NCBI GenBank assembly: GCA_949066965.1
Contig: CARTDA010000002.1
Span: 62,001-126,000, forward strand
Reading direction: 5' to 3'
DNA: 64,000 nt
DNA from: COE1 sp949066965
Lineage (GTDB): Bacteria; Bacillota; Clostridia; Lachnospirales; Lachnospiraceae
Shown here: positions 1 through 8,953 of the stretch, piece after piece
Layout of the letters: every line of letters starts with the position of its first letter
How positions within the stretch are numbered: position 1 is the first letter of the stretch
Program-made: the position numbers and the translations under genes
Notes under the pieces: model-generated
What the model saw: the letters and a program-made list of their open reading frames with translations, nothing else
The model's database searches: none
What the model was told of the DNA's origin: nothing

Positions 1-40
1 TCACCATAACGTTTTTAAATGTTGAATTCTTCTTTCCCAT
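1..40 (-). CDS. Start of an unidentified gene downstream of glmS (truncated by window edge)
   Basis: An ATG at 38-40 (minus strand) opens a reading frame that runs off the left edge; the visible N-terminus is MGKKNSTFKNVMV. A strong AGGAGGT ribosome binding site lies 8 bases upstream and the gap to the glmS stop is only 17 bases, so it is probably co-transcribed with glmS. Thirteen residues are too few to assign a family. The frame is open to the edge and the ribosome binding site is the main support. Confidence 0.6.
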   Translation of the reverse strand, partial: MGKKNSTFKNVMV

Positions 41-57
41 GCCCGAAGACCTCCTAT

Positions 58-1884
58 CTACTCCACTGTGACAGATTTTGCCAAATTTCGCGGCTTATCA
101 ACGTCACAGCCTTTCCCGACTGCCACATAATATCCAAAAAGCTGTAACGGAATAATTGCCAGTGAGTTGGTGAAATACGGATTTGTTCTCGGAATATAAA
201 TGACATAGTCCGCCGCCTTCTCAATTTCCGTATTTCCCTCATTTGTGACTGCGAGTACAAATGCCCCCCTCGCCTTAACTTCCACCATATTGCTCAGCAC
301 CTTTTTGAACAGCGCATCCTGTGTCGCCACTGCCGCGACCAGTGTTCCCTCCTCAATCAGTGATATCGTTCCGTGCTTTAGCTCTCCTGCGGCATACGCC
401 TCGGAGTGAATGTAGGATATCTCCTTGAGCTTGAGCGAGCCTTCCATGGAAATCGCATAGTCGATTCCCCGTCCGATAAAGAAGACATCCTTGGCGCCCA
501 CATAACGGTTTGCAAAGCGCTGGATTCTCTGCTTGTTGGCAAGCAGCATCTCAATCTGTGCCGGCAGCTTTTTCAGGTCTTCCAGCATATGGAAGAATTC
601 CGTGCCGCCAAGATTGCCACGCACCTTTCCGAATTTCATCGCAAGGAGGTAAAGCGCTATCAGCTGTGCACTGTATGCCTTCGTGGTGGCAACCGCAATC
701 TCTGGCCCCGCCCAGGTATACATGACATTGTCCGCCTCCCTGGCTATCGAGCTTCCGACCACGTTTACAATCCCAAGCACCTTGTGCCCGAGCTTCTGTG
801 ATTCCCGCAGCGCAGCAAGCGTATCTGCCGTCTCACCGGACTGGCTGATGACGACAACCATCGTACCCTCCTCAAGAATCGGGTTGCGGTAGCGGAACTC
901 ACTTGCCACATCAACCTCCACAGGTATGCGCGCAATGCCCTCAATAATGTATTTTCCTGTCATTCCGGTGTGGTAGGCAGAGCCGCAGGCGACAATGAAT
1001 ATCTTTCTGACTGCCCTGATTTCATCGTCTGTCATCCCCAGCTCCTCTATCACAATGTCATCGTCCTTAATGCGCGGCATCAGGGTATCCGTCACGGTCT
1101 TTGGCTGCTCATACATTTCCTTTAACATAAAATGTTCATAGCCGCCCTTTTCTGCCGCATTCGCATCCCACTCAATCGTGACAGGCTCTTTCGTAATCTC
1201 CTCCTCATCAACAGTGTAGAAATGCATATGGTCCGCACGCAGACGGACAACCTCCTGATTCTCAATAAAATAAACCTTTCTCGTGTATTTCAGAATCGCA
1301 GGCACATCCGATGCAATAAAGCACCCATCCTCGTTCTGACCGACAATCAGCGGACTGTCCTTGCGGACCGCAAACACCTGGTCCGGATGGTCTGCAAACA
1401 GAATGCCCAGCGCATAGGAACCCTGCACACGATGCATAACCTTTGTAATCGCCTCGAGCGGATTCCCCTTATAATAATAGTCAATCAGGTGCGCCAGAAC
1501 TTCCGTGTCGGTGTCCGATGCAAACTCGTACCCTTTTGACAACAGCTTCTCCTTTAATGGCAGATAATTCTCTATAATACCGTTATGAACGACAGCAATC
1601 GTCTCCTCCGCATTGTAGTGCGGGTGCGCGTTGACATCGCTTGGTGCGCCGTGTGTCGCCCACCTCGTATGTCCGATTCCCACCATCCCCGGCATTGTCG
1701 CACCACCGTGCGTAAGTTCCTCAAGTACCTTCAGTCTGCCGACAGACTTTTTTATCTGAATGCGCTCCCCATCATACACTGCCATTCCTGCCGAGTCATA
1801 TCCCCTGTACTCCAGCCTTGAAAGGCCTTCAAGTATTACCGGTGCTGCCGGATATTTTCCAATATAACCTACGATTCCACACAT
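58..1884 (-). CDS. glmS: Glutamine-fructose-6-phosphate aminotransferase (isomerizing)
   Basis: Makes glucosamine-6-phosphate from fructose-6-phosphate and glutamine in the cytoplasm, the first committed step to UDP-GlcNAc for peptidoglycan and amino-sugar polymers. The N-terminal MCGIVGY with catalytic Cys2 and the HTRWATHG and HNGIIENY motifs mark the class II glutaminase domain (about 1-220). Two SIS sugar-isomerase domains follow (ACGSAYH, SQSGETADT, and the second around residues 450-600), ending in the characteristic KSVTVE tail. The length of 608 aa is normal for the family. The start is fixed by the obligatory Met-Cys and a GGAGAG site. It is 39 bases downstream of a GT2 gene, which leaves no room for a glmS ribozyme in the leader. 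Confidence 0.97.
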   Translation of the reverse strand: MCGIVGYIGKYPAAPVILEGLSRLEYRGYDSAGMAVYDGERIQIKKSVGRLKVLEELTHGGATMPGMVGIGHTRWATHGAPSDVNAHPHYNAEETIAVVHNGIIENYLPLKEKLLSKGYEFASDTDTEVLAHLIDYYYKGNPLEAITKVMHRVQGSYALGILFADHPDQVFAVRKDSPLIVGQNEDGCFIASDVPAILKYTRKVYFIENQEVVRLRADHMHFYTVDEEEITKEPVTIEWDANAAEKGGYEHFMLKEMYEQPKTVTDTLMPRIKDDDIVIEELGMTDDEIRAVRKIFIVACGSAYHTGMTGKYIIEGIARIPVEVDVASEFRYRNPILEEGTMVVVISQSGETADTLAALRESQKLGHKVLGIVNVVGSSIAREADNVMYTWAGPEIAVATTKAYSAQLIALYLLAMKFGKVRGNLGGTEFFHMLEDLKKLPAQIEMLLANKQRIQRFANRYVGAKDVFFIGRGIDYAISMEGSLKLKEISYIHSEAYAAGELKHGTISLIEEGTLVAAVATQDALFKKVLSNMVEVKARGAFVLAVTNEGNTEIEKAADYVIYIPRTNPYFTNSLAIIPLQLFGYYVAVGKGCDVDKPRNLAKSVTVE

Positions 1885-1923
1885 CTATGTTCTCTCCTTC
1901 ATTTCACAATTTTTTTGTCATCT

Positions 1924-2856
1924 TTATTGCCAGTACAGTTTATTGGAACTGCACCACTTTACCATTCTGTCCGGCAGGCTTTCATAATGTTTCCCCAGCT
2001 GGTAGCCGATGAACTTATATGCGCTTGACACTATCAGGAACGGTATCAGTCTTTTGTGTTTCGTCCTGCCCAGATATTTTATCGTGTCCTTTATAAGCCT
2101 TATGCCCTCGCTTTCCGAGGATACAATGTCAAATACCTCCGGATGCTCTGCCTGCGACACGCCCAAATCAAAGTTCCTGCGGAACTGCTGCATACAGGTA
2201 TAATTGTGGGAATGCCGGACGCGCGCATCCGCCGCATAGGCGATACGGTAGCCTGCGCTGACTGCGTGCCCCGCATATATCATGTCCTCGTTAAAAATCG
2301 CTTTTTTCACAAACCCGCCCATATGCTCATAGATTTCCCTGTTATATGCCGCACATACATTCGAGCAAAAAAATGTCTTGATGCCAAGCCGCTCCATATC
2401 ATCCGCTGCTTTCACGGAGGACTGTTCCGGATAATTAAAGCTTCTGGTATACTTCTCGATTTCCCTGCAGTCCGGCAGCGGAAGCTGTCTTGCATACGCA
2501 GCTGCGATATCATCCTGCTGCGTCAGCGCATCCACCAGCTTTTGTATCAGCTGGTTATTCTCCGGAACTGCGTCCTGTGTCATGCACACGAAAATATCCG
2601 CCTTGGAATACTGCACCGCCTTTGCCCTTGTCCTGCCATGGTCAAATTCCTTCTCTGAAAGATGATGCACTTCGATATTTTTATATTTTTCAAGAAACCG
2701 CGTCCCATAAAACAGCTTTTCAAAATACCGCTCCTCCGTGTTCATGATAATCATTTTCCGTATGGGATACGTCTGCTCCTCCACCGCCTTAATCAGCTCC
2801 TTGACTCTGCTGTCCGGCTTGTGCGTCAGCAATATGACATCTACACTGTACTGCAC
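1924..2856 (-). CDS. GT2 glycosyltransferase, rhamnosyltransferase-like
   Basis: A 310-aa soluble GT-A fold enzyme. The N-terminus has the nucleotide-binding strand (VDVILLTHKPD), followed by EFDHGRTR and the acceptor-side metal motif region FVCMTQDAVPE. The FDHGxTR plus TQDA pair is typical of RgpB/RfbF-type rhamnosyltransferases, so dTDP-rhamnose is a reasonable donor. A later FNEDMIYAGHAV segment supplies the usual acidic catalytic-base region. The start is GTG, with a purine-rich AAGGGGGGAGAAGG directly upstream. A Rho-independent terminator lies just before the gene, so its expression would depend on read-through or an unseen promoter. Sugar specificity is inferred. Confidence 0.8.
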   Translation of the reverse strand: MQYSVDVILLTHKPDSRVKELIKAVEEQTYPIRKMIIMNTEERYFEKLFYGTRFLEKYKNIEVHHLSEKEFDHGRTRAKAVQYSKADIFVCMTQDAVPENNQLIQKLVDALTQQDDIAAAYARQLPLPDCREIEKYTRSFNYPEQSSVKAADDMERLGIKTFFCSNVCAAYNREIYEHMGGFVKKAIFNEDMIYAGHAVSAGYRIAYAADARVRHSHNYTCMQQFRRNFDLGVSQAEHPEVFDIVSSESEGIRLIKDTIKYLGRTKHKRLIPFLIVSSAYKFIGYQLGKHYESLPDRMVKWCSSNKLYWQ

Positions 2857-2885
2857 CCTTCTCCCCCCTTGTGTACATACATGGC

Positions 2886-2910
2886 AAAAAGGGACCGACT
2901 TTCCGGCCCC
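2886..2910 (-). terminator. Rho-independent terminator after the LCP gene
   Basis: On the minus strand a 7-bp stem GGGGCCG/CGGTCCC (one G-U pair) with a 6-base loop is followed by TTTTT. It begins 13 bases after the stop codon of the LCP gene and separates the sugar transferase-LCP pair from the GT2-glmS pair. It may act as a partial attenuator, because no obvious promoter fits in the remaining 30 bases. Confidence 0.7.
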
Positions 2911-2922
2911 TCATTGGTTCCT

Positions 2923-4515
2923 TTATTCTCCATTATAGCTTACGCCGGAGTCTGCCGCTATCTTTTTGCTGCACTTTTTAACCGATTCTGACGGTTCATA
3001 GTCCTCCTTGTCGAACAAAAATTTATGAAGCTCTTTCACGTTTTTGTTCAGGTCAACCGGTATTACAACAGAAGCTCCCTTGATGCGTCCTGTCTGGCGG
3101 TACTCCTCAAACGGGAATCCTGACTGTTCCCCTATCTTATAGCTTGCAATGCCTGACAGCAGTGACAATATCTCCGACATGTCAAGTGATGTAGCCATCT
3201 CCCCTGCTATCGACTCCGCTATTTTATTCAGTGTTCCGACATTCATCGTCATCGCTTTTTTTGCCACCAGTGTCAGAACCGTTCTCTGGCGCTCGGTACG
3301 CTGGAAATCGTCGCCGACATACCGGATACGGCAGTATGCAGTCGCCTGAAGTCCGTTCAGTGTCTGCAGTCCCGCATGTGCCACAGGCGTGTATGTGCCC
3401 GGTTCCGCGTAATATTCATCATCACCGTTCGCATTTTTTCCAACCACTTTTCCGACCATTGAAATCTGGTAATTGTTCAGGTGAACAACCTCCGCCTCTT
3501 TCACGTCAATTTCCACGCCGCCGACAGCATCAATCACGTCAATCAGCGCATCAAAACCGACCGTGACAAAATCCGTGATATCCAGGTCAAGGTTCATGTT
3601 GAGCATGCTGATTGCCTGTGCGGGGCCTCCCTTTGCATATGCCGCATTCGCCTTGTTGTAGGCGTCCGTGCTCAGGTTCAGCCATGTGTCCCGATAGACA
3701 GATATCAGCCGGACCTCATTGGTGTCCAGATTAATGGATGCAATCATAATCACATCCGTGCGTGTACTCTTGTCAAGCTGCTTGTTGCGCGAGTCAACGC
3801 CAAACAGCGCAATATTCCTGTAGCCTTTTTGGCTGCTGCTTCCTTCCTTTATTTCCGTTGTGCCCACACCTTCATTTACAATGACGTCATTCTCGTCTAT
3901 CTTTACAAGCTGAACCTTCTGCGCCTTGGTCACTGCCCACAGTACGCCTGCCAGTATCAGCAGCAAAAATATTTCAGACACAAACAGCACAATCTTTCTT
4001 CTCTTTTTCTTTGCGGCATGCTGCGGCGGCGCGCTGTTCCTCGGTTTTTTCCTTACATTTGCATTCCTGTTTGGGGCTCCCGCTGCGCTGCGCGGCATAC
4101 GGTCTTCATAGCCTCCTGGTCTTGTCTGTCCCTGCGGTCTTCTCGGCGCCCCCTGCTGTGGTGCCCTCCTCATCTGTTGTCCCCCCTGCGCGGCACGCTG
4201 TCCCTGCACTGGTCTCCTCGGCTGGCCGCCCGGCGTATCATACTGTCCCTGCGCCGGCCTCCTTTGCTGACCGGACGGTCTTGGCTGTGACACTGCCTGC
4301 TGTCCCCGCACCGGTCTTCTCGGCTGTTCGGCTGACCTTGGCTGTCCTGCTGGTCTTGGCTGCTGCCTTCTCGGCTGTCCTCCCTCCATGGATGATGCCC
4401 TTGCACCGGAAGGCCTCGCGTTTGGCGTCCTGCTGCCATTTCCACCGTTCGACGTCCTGCCGCCCTGGCTTCTCCTTATATTTTTGTCTTGGTTATTATC
4501 ATTATAATCCTGCAT
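2923..4515 (-). CDS. LytR-CpsA-Psr (LCP) family glycopolymer ligase with a long basic tail
   Basis: LCP enzymes move polymers from undecaprenyl pyrophosphate to peptidoglycan outside the membrane. Residues 1-171 are a low-complexity tail of Arg, Gln, Pro and Gly, with repeated QPRRPVQGQ-like units. A basic cluster (AAKKKRRK) precedes a single membrane segment (about 173-197), so the tail should be cytoplasmic. The LCP domain shows FGVDSR, RTDVIMIAS, SVYRDTW, KANAAYA and RIRYVGDDFQRTERQR, the conserved phosphate- and metal-binding Arg and Asp residues. Most LCP proteins are about 300-400 aa, so this 530-aa form is unusually long because of the tail. It lies 20 bases after a sugar transferase gene and is followed by a terminator. 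It is the likely ligase for a polymer made by this locus. Confidence 0.93.
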   Translation of the reverse strand: MQDYNDNNQDKNIRRSQGGRTSNGGNGSRTPNARPSGARASSMEGGQPRRQQPRPAGQPRSAEQPRRPVRGQQAVSQPRPSGQQRRPAQGQYDTPGGQPRRPVQGQRAAQGGQQMRRAPQQGAPRRPQGQTRPGGYEDRMPRSAAGAPNRNANVRKKPRNSAPPQHAAKKKRRKIVLFVSEIFLLLILAGVLWAVTKAQKVQLVKIDENDVIVNEGVGTTEIKEGSSSQKGYRNIALFGVDSRNKQLDKSTRTDVIMIASINLDTNEVRLISVYRDTWLNLSTDAYNKANAAYAKGGPAQAISMLNMNLDLDITDFVTVGFDALIDVIDAVGGVEIDVKEAEVVHLNNYQISMVGKVVGKNANGDDEYYAEPGTYTPVAHAGLQTLNGLQATAYCRIRYVGDDFQRTERQRTVLTLVAKKAMTMNVGTLNKIAESIAGEMATSLDMSEILSLLSGIASYKIGEQSGFPFEEYRQTGRIKGASVVIPVDLNKNVKELHKFLFDKEDYEPSESVKKCSKKIAADSGVSYNGE

Positions 4516-4535
4516 TTTGTTTTCTCTCCTATTTT

Positions 4536-5945
4536 TTAATAGGCATTTTTATTGATAAAGCCCTTAAAGAATGTAAGGAATAAGATTTTAAAATCAAATG
4601 CCATTGACCAGTTTTCAATATAGTAGAGATCATACTCTATCCGTTTCTTGATGGAGGTATCTCCCCTGTATCCGTTTACCTGCGCCCATCCGGTTATGCC
4701 CGGCCGCACCTGATGCTTTATCATATACCTTGGTATTTCCTCTTTAAACTTCTCCACAAAAAGAGGTCTTTCCGGACGTGGGCCTATCAGACTCATATCG
4801 CCCTTCAACACATTAAAAAACTGTGGAAGCTCGTCGATACTTGTGCTTCTCAGCAGCCTGCCGACCTTTGTGACCCGCGGGTCATTCTTGGTCGTCCAGC
4901 CTTTTTTCTCATCTGCATCACTCTGCACTTCCATGCTGCGGAATTTGTACATCTGGAATGGCTTATTGTGCAGCCCGACCCGTTCCTGTTTGAAAATCAG
5001 CGGTCCCCTGCTCGTCGTCTTAATCCCAATCGCAGCGGCAAGCATCAATGGGGAAGACAGCACAATCGCAACAATGGCGCCCAAAATATCCACCAGGCGC
5101 TTTATCAGCATATTAGCCATATTGGTAAGCGGAACCCGCCTGATATTCACCACCGCAAGCCCATCCAGATCCTCCAGATACGGACGACTTGGAATCACAC
5201 TGTTATAATCCGGTATAAATTTTGTGTGCACGCCTGATTTCTCACATATATTTACGATATCTTCCAGCCTGTCATAGTCCGACAGGGAAAGTGTTATGCC
5301 AATTTCATCCAGTTCATTCCCGGGCAGAATCCTGTGCAGGCTGTCAATCTCACCAACAACCTCGACTCCCTTGTAGACTGCCCCGCGCGGAACATGGTCA
5401 TCCAGGATGCCGCACACCTCGTACCCCCATTCGGGATTTGCCTTTATCTTATTGATGTACTCCTCTGCTGCACGGGAATAGCCTACCAGCAGGATGTGCT
5501 TGACATTGTAGCCTTTCCTGCGCAGACGGCGCAGCCCATACCTGACGGACTTGCGCATCAGCGTCTCCGCTATGATATTAATTCCGTAGAAAACGCCGAC
5601 CATTCCTCGCGAAAAATCCGGAATATTGATGGCAAACAGCACCACCATCACTGCCAGAAGCCCGATTGTATTGGCTTTTATAATATTAAAAACCTCATAA
5701 ACCGTCTTCGCCGTCCGCTTAGACGAATACAGGTCAGATGCATTGTACAAAATCAGATATCCTGGCACAATCGCCAGAAACGCGGTAAAGTATATCTCCA
5801 CCGACAAGATACCGGTGCCGGGTTCGTTCTCCCTGACATACCCGCTGAGCCACAGAAACCATGACAGCCAGTAGGCAGCCCCTATAACCAGTGCATCGAG
5901 CAGAACCAGCAGTCTGTTAAAATACTTCTGATTATCTCTTATCAA
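4536..5945 (-). CDS. Undecaprenyl-phosphate sugar phosphotransferase (WbaP/WcaJ/CpsE type)
   Basis: Initiates polysaccharide assembly by moving a hexose-1-phosphate from a UDP-sugar to undecaprenyl phosphate at the inner face of the membrane. There are four N-terminal membrane segments (to about residue 115), a CoA-binding-like Rossmann region (HILLVGYSRAAEE, about 150-260), a membrane hairpin (about 280-310) and the C-terminal catalytic domain with KQERVG, MYKFRSM, DELPQFFNVLKGDMSLIGPRPE and PGITGWAQVNGYRG. The 469-aa length is normal. The start is TTG, supported by AAGGTGAG seven bases upstream. It is followed after 20 bases by the LCP gene, forming a two-gene unit with its own candidate promoter and terminator. 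A second initiating enzyme lies at 35637-37061. Confidence 0.93.
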   Translation of the reverse strand: MIRDNQKYFNRLLVLLDALVIGAAYWLSWFLWLSGYVRENEPGTGILSVEIYFTAFLAIVPGYLILYNASDLYSSKRTAKTVYEVFNIIKANTIGLLAVMVVLFAINIPDFSRGMVGVFYGINIIAETLMRKSVRYGLRRLRRKGYNVKHILLVGYSRAAEEYINKIKANPEWGYEVCGILDDHVPRGAVYKGVEVVGEIDSLHRILPGNELDEIGITLSLSDYDRLEDIVNICEKSGVHTKFIPDYNSVIPSRPYLEDLDGLAVVNIRRVPLTNMANMLIKRLVDILGAIVAIVLSSPLMLAAAIGIKTTSRGPLIFKQERVGLHNKPFQMYKFRSMEVQSDADEKKGWTTKNDPRVTKVGRLLRSTSIDELPQFFNVLKGDMSLIGPRPERPLFVEKFKEEIPRYMIKHQVRPGITGWAQVNGYRGDTSIKKRIEYDLYYIENWSMAFDFKILFLTFFKGFINKNAY

Positions 5946-5988
5946 TTATCTCACCTTATTCATTGGAATGAAAAATTTAACTCTATTC

Positions 5989-6017
5989 ATTCTACAATAT
6001 TTGCGCAAAAAGTACAA
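5989..6017 (-). promoter_or_regulatory. Candidate sigma-A promoter for the sugar transferase-LCP unit
   Basis: Minus strand TTGTAC, 17-base spacer, TAGAAT, about 45 bases upstream of the TTG start at 5945. The -10 matches five of six consensus bases but the -35 only three, so the call rests on spacing, position in a short AT-rich gap and the clean terminator at the other end of the unit. Confidence 0.4.
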
Positions 6018-6040
6018 CTTTTTTTTTCTTATACCCCTTC

Positions 6041-7018
6041 TTATTCGAAAAGCCGCAGTAAATTTCTCCAGAGCGCCAGCTGTATGGAGACATAATTTCC
6101 GATTTTCGCCGCGTCAAATTTCTGCCTGTGGCTCCTTCCCACGGCGCTCATGGAAAGCCCGATCCCGCTGACAAGTCCTGCCACATAGTCCCTGCCCATT
6201 CCTTTTTGTGCAAAAAACAGCGTCTTAACCAAAAATCCCGCCATGAGAAACGGCAGATTCATCAGTACCTGCAGGAATGGCATATTCTTGTAAACCACAT
6301 AGACGCTGTTTCTTGACGCCAGTTTTGTCTTAAAGCGGTTGTACCTGGAACCGCTTGTGGCGCTTCCCGCATGATATACTATAGAGTTTGCCGCAAATCT
6401 GTTTCTATATCCATATATTTTTGCGCGGTATCCGATATCAATGTCCTCAAAATACGCGAAATGTTCCTCGTCAAACAGTCCCACCTGGTTTTCTTCCAGC
6501 AATTCCCTGCGGTAAATTGCAGCCCCCGCGCAGGATGCAAATATGTCACAGTCCCTGCGATACCGGTCAGGCGTCTTCCCCTTCCCCCTTGCAAATGCCC
6601 ATCCAAGGGCACAGTAAAAATCTCCCGCATCATCCGTGGCATTCCTGTCATACAGTGACACAAGCTTCGCCGATGCAGAAAATATCCGCCTGTCCTTGTC
6701 GTCATCCATGACTTTTTCCAACTCGTGCACAAAGGAAATGTCTGCCTGCGTGTCGTTGTTCAGCAAAATAACATATGGTGTCGCACTCTGCTTTATCCCC
6801 TGGTTGACCGCATGGCTGAATCCCGTATTTTTCTGGTTGACAATCAGCTGAACCTGCGGAAATTTATCCCGCACAAGCTCCATGCTTCCGTCTGTCGAGG
6901 CATTGTCCACCACTATGACCCTGATGTCCTTTGTCGTCCCGCAGTACAGGCTTTCCAGGCATGCCTGTATATAATTGATTCCGTTGTAATTTGGTATCAC
7001 AATCGTCGATTTTGCCAT
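6041..7018 (-). CDS. GT2 glycosyltransferase, WbbL/rhamnosyltransferase-like
   Basis: A GT-A enzyme of 325 aa with N-terminal STIVIPNYNG, VVDNASTDGS, the metal-binding LLNNDTQ and a downstream FEDIDIGYRAKIYGY base region, the pattern of dTDP-rhamnose-using GT2 enzymes such as WbbL. The C-terminal 90 residues contain one or two hydrophobic stretches (FLQVLMNLPFLMAGFLVK) that may hold it at the membrane. The ATG at 7018 is preferred over upstream in-frame triplets because homologues begin right before the TIVIPNYNG strand and AAGGAAAG precedes it. The upstream neighbouring GT2 ends at 7044, so the two are tightly coupled. Confidence 0.85.
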   Translation of the reverse strand: MAKSTIVIPNYNGINYIQACLESLYCGTTKDIRVIVVDNASTDGSMELVRDKFPQVQLIVNQKNTGFSHAVNQGIKQSATPYVILLNNDTQADISFVHELEKVMDDDKDRRIFSASAKLVSLYDRNATDDAGDFYCALGWAFARGKGKTPDRYRRDCDIFASCAGAAIYRRELLEENQVGLFDEEHFAYFEDIDIGYRAKIYGYRNRFAANSIVYHAGSATSGSRYNRFKTKLASRNSVYVVYKNMPFLQVLMNLPFLMAGFLVKTLFFAQKGMGRDYVAGLVSGIGLSMSAVGRSHRQKFDAAKIGNYVSIQLALWRNLLRLFE

Positions 7019-7043
7019 GCTTAGCCGCTTTCCTTTTCTATTT

Positions 7044-8384
7044 CTATATTTTCCGCACGCATACCGGATCCAGCAGAAGCCTTGCACCGTCTTTTGTCAG
7101 CGCCGCGCTGAGCTTCGCACTCAGTTCCTCAAGCTGCCCGTTTCCCTCTTCCGTTATCCACTGCGGCAGCTCCCTTTTCTCCGTGTACAGCGTGCTTTCA
7201 TAGGGATGGCCTGTCACTTCCTCATAGATTCCCTGATATGCCTTGTTCACCGCCAGGTTCCTGATATCCAGAAACGCTGTATTCTGAAACAAATCCATCC
7301 TGTTCATATAGCCGGCGTACAGCACTGGCTGCCCCTCATAAATTCCGGATGCAACCTTTCCGTGCCTTGCAACAAGCCCGCCTGCCGCCGCAAGGTCCGG
7401 CCGGTGCGCAAGCACACTGTCACCATATTCTATGCGGTAAAAACCCAGATGTTTATTGTGCCGGACATCCACCTTCCAGCCCATGCGCGACGCAAAGTCA
7501 ATCAAAGCCTTCTTTCCCGCCTCATACGCGTACATCTTACTCTGCGGATTTTCCGCCGTGGAGTTCTCATGGCAGCGCCAGTGATAAAGCACCTTCGGCA
7601 CATGCACAACTGCCTCCTCAACAGGCCTTGCATCCTTGTTTTCCTTTTCTTTCAGCAATAACCCGCCCACAATCCGCAGGATAATGTCATAGTCCTGTGA
7701 GCCGTCAAATTCTTTCCGGATCCGGAGCTTGCGGAGCACGTCCGCCCTGACAACCATCAGGTGGCAGATGTAATTGTTGGTCAGTATCAAATCCAGGTTA
7801 AACGCAAGCTTAAAATGCGGGTCATAGAAGCGTTTTCCCGAGGCATCGCACTTGTCCTCGTCGGAATAAGCGATAATCGGTCTGCTGTCCCATATTGCAT
7901 GTGTCATCTCATACAGGGCATCCACGGTGAGCATGTCATCGTGGTCCAGCAGAGCGCAATAGTCACCTGTGGCGTAGTCAATCGCCTGGTTTGTATTCTC
8001 GGCTATGCCGTTATTTTCCGCAAGCTTTATATATTTGATACGCTTGTCCGTATACTTGTCGGCCGTATTTTTTACGATATCACTGGCGCTGCCGTCCGCG
8101 ATAATCAGTTCCCAGCTGTCGTAAGTCTGTTCGATACAGCTGTCTATCAGCGCGCGCATATACACCTCCTGTGTCTCAAATGCAGGCACCAGTATCGAGA
8201 ATTTGATGTCGGACACGCTCCTGTCATTGCGCTGTGCCTCCAGAACCGCCTCATCGGGTGCATGGTAATCATAGTCCGCGCAATACTTCTCGGTCACGCG
8301 CTCCCACGCTGCAAAAAACGCCTCCCCATAGCCGTTTTTTTTGCTATAATTGATTGTCTTTTTGATATTTTGTACCAGCGACAT
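7044..8384 (-). CDS. GT2 glycosyltransferase
   Basis: A 446-aa protein. A short N-terminal helical region is followed by a complete GT2 domain from residue 60: ISILVPAFET-like strand, ELIIADGSASD, LLDHDDML as the DxD site, and KEFDGSQDYDIILR downstream. The last 170 residues form a second, poorly conserved region with few recognisable motifs. The LDHDD plus FDGSQD combination also occurs in the first domain of the enzyme at 10884-12893, so the two probably belong to one subfamily. The start is well supported by GGAGG six bases upstream, and that site overlaps the end of gtrA. Donor sugar is unknown. Confidence 0.85.
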   Translation of the reverse strand: MSLVQNIKKTINYSKKNGYGEAFFAAWERVTEKYCADYDYHAPDEAVLEAQRNDRSVSDIKFSILVPAFETQEVYMRALIDSCIEQTYDSWELIIADGSASDIVKNTADKYTDKRIKYIKLAENNGIAENTNQAIDYATGDYCALLDHDDMLTVDALYEMTHAIWDSRPIIAYSDEDKCDASGKRFYDPHFKLAFNLDLILTNNYICHLMVVRADVLRKLRIRKEFDGSQDYDIILRIVGGLLLKEKENKDARPVEEAVVHVPKVLYHWRCHENSTAENPQSKMYAYEAGKKALIDFASRMGWKVDVRHNKHLGFYRIEYGDSVLAHRPDLAAAGGLVARHGKVASGIYEGQPVLYAGYMNRMDLFQNTAFLDIRNLAVNKAYQGIYEEVTGHPYESTLYTEKRELPQWITEEGNGQLEELSAKLSAALTKDGARLLLDPVCVRKI

Positions 8385-8399
8385 CGCAATCCTCCATCA

Positions 8400-8861
8400 T
8401 CACGTTTCGTTCTTTTTTTCCAGAAATATTTTCCTGGTAATAAAATTGTACACCATAACAATCGCTGTCGCAATGACTTTCGCGCCTGTATAGGCAAGAT
8501 TGTAGTTCAAAAGCCTGCGCAGCAGCGCTACGTTGTTGTATATCGGTCCTACGCACACCCAGATAATCAGCTGGTTGAGTCCCAGGCCGATGACGCTCAG
8601 CACGATAAAAGCCACAAACTCCGCCTTGCGGTTCAAATCCTCCTTGCGCTCAAAAACAAACCGAAAACTCAGTATATAATTTATGATTACTGAAACTGTG
8701 AAGCCCAGCGCCGAGCCTGCCATGGACGCAAACTCAAAATACTGGTTCCCACCCAGCTTCAAAATGATATTCAACACTGCAATTCCAATCAGGTAGTCAA
8801 TCACAAAGCATATGACGCCCACCATGCCAAATTTCATAATCTGAGCAAAAAGCTTTTTCAT
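8400..8861 (-). CDS. GtrA-family membrane protein (candidate polyprenyl-linked sugar flippase)
   Basis: A 153-aa protein with four membrane segments and the GtrA signature (FGMVGVICFVIDYL at the start, a second pair around VSVIINYILSFRFVF). GtrA proteins are thought to flip undecaprenyl-phosphate sugars made by GtrB-type enzymes. Two GtrB-like transferases (41970-42959 and 56547-57539) and GT-C-type acceptor enzymes are present elsewhere in the window. The ATG at 8861 is chosen over an upstream in-frame start because GGAGAA lies eight bases ahead and the family begins at this Met. Its stop lies 15 bases ahead of the next GT2 start. Confidence 0.88.
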   Translation of the reverse strand: MKKLFAQIMKFGMVGVICFVIDYLIGIAVLNIILKLGGNQYFEFASMAGSALGFTVSVIINYILSFRFVFERKEDLNRKAEFVAFIVLSVIGLGLNQLIIWVCVGPIYNNVALLRRLLNYNLAYTGAKVIATAIVMVYNFITRKIFLEKKNET

Positions 8862-8881
8862 TCTTGATTCTCCGCACTCTT

Positions 8882-8919
8882 GAAAAGGAAACCGGACATC
8901 CGCCTTTGTAATGTCCGGT
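8882..8919 (-). terminator. Terminator-like hairpin after phosphoglucomutase
   Basis: A 9-bp perfect stem ACCGGACAT/ATGTCCGGT with an 11-base loop, followed on the minus strand by TTTCCTTTTC. It starts about 34 bases after the pgm stop. The interrupted T tract makes it a weaker terminator, which would let some transcription through into gtrA. Confidence 0.6.
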
Positions 8920-8953
8920 CTCCTGATTTTATATTCCACTATTTTTTCGCAAA

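Noticed and set aside
1885..1923. Possible glmS ribozyme leader
   Set aside because: Only 39 bases separate glmS from the upstream gene, far too few for the ribozyme, and none of its conserved core was seen.
4011..4583. Plus-strand frame opposite the LCP gene tail
   Set aside because: It mirrors the low-complexity codons of the Arg/Gln/Pro tail and has no homologous features.
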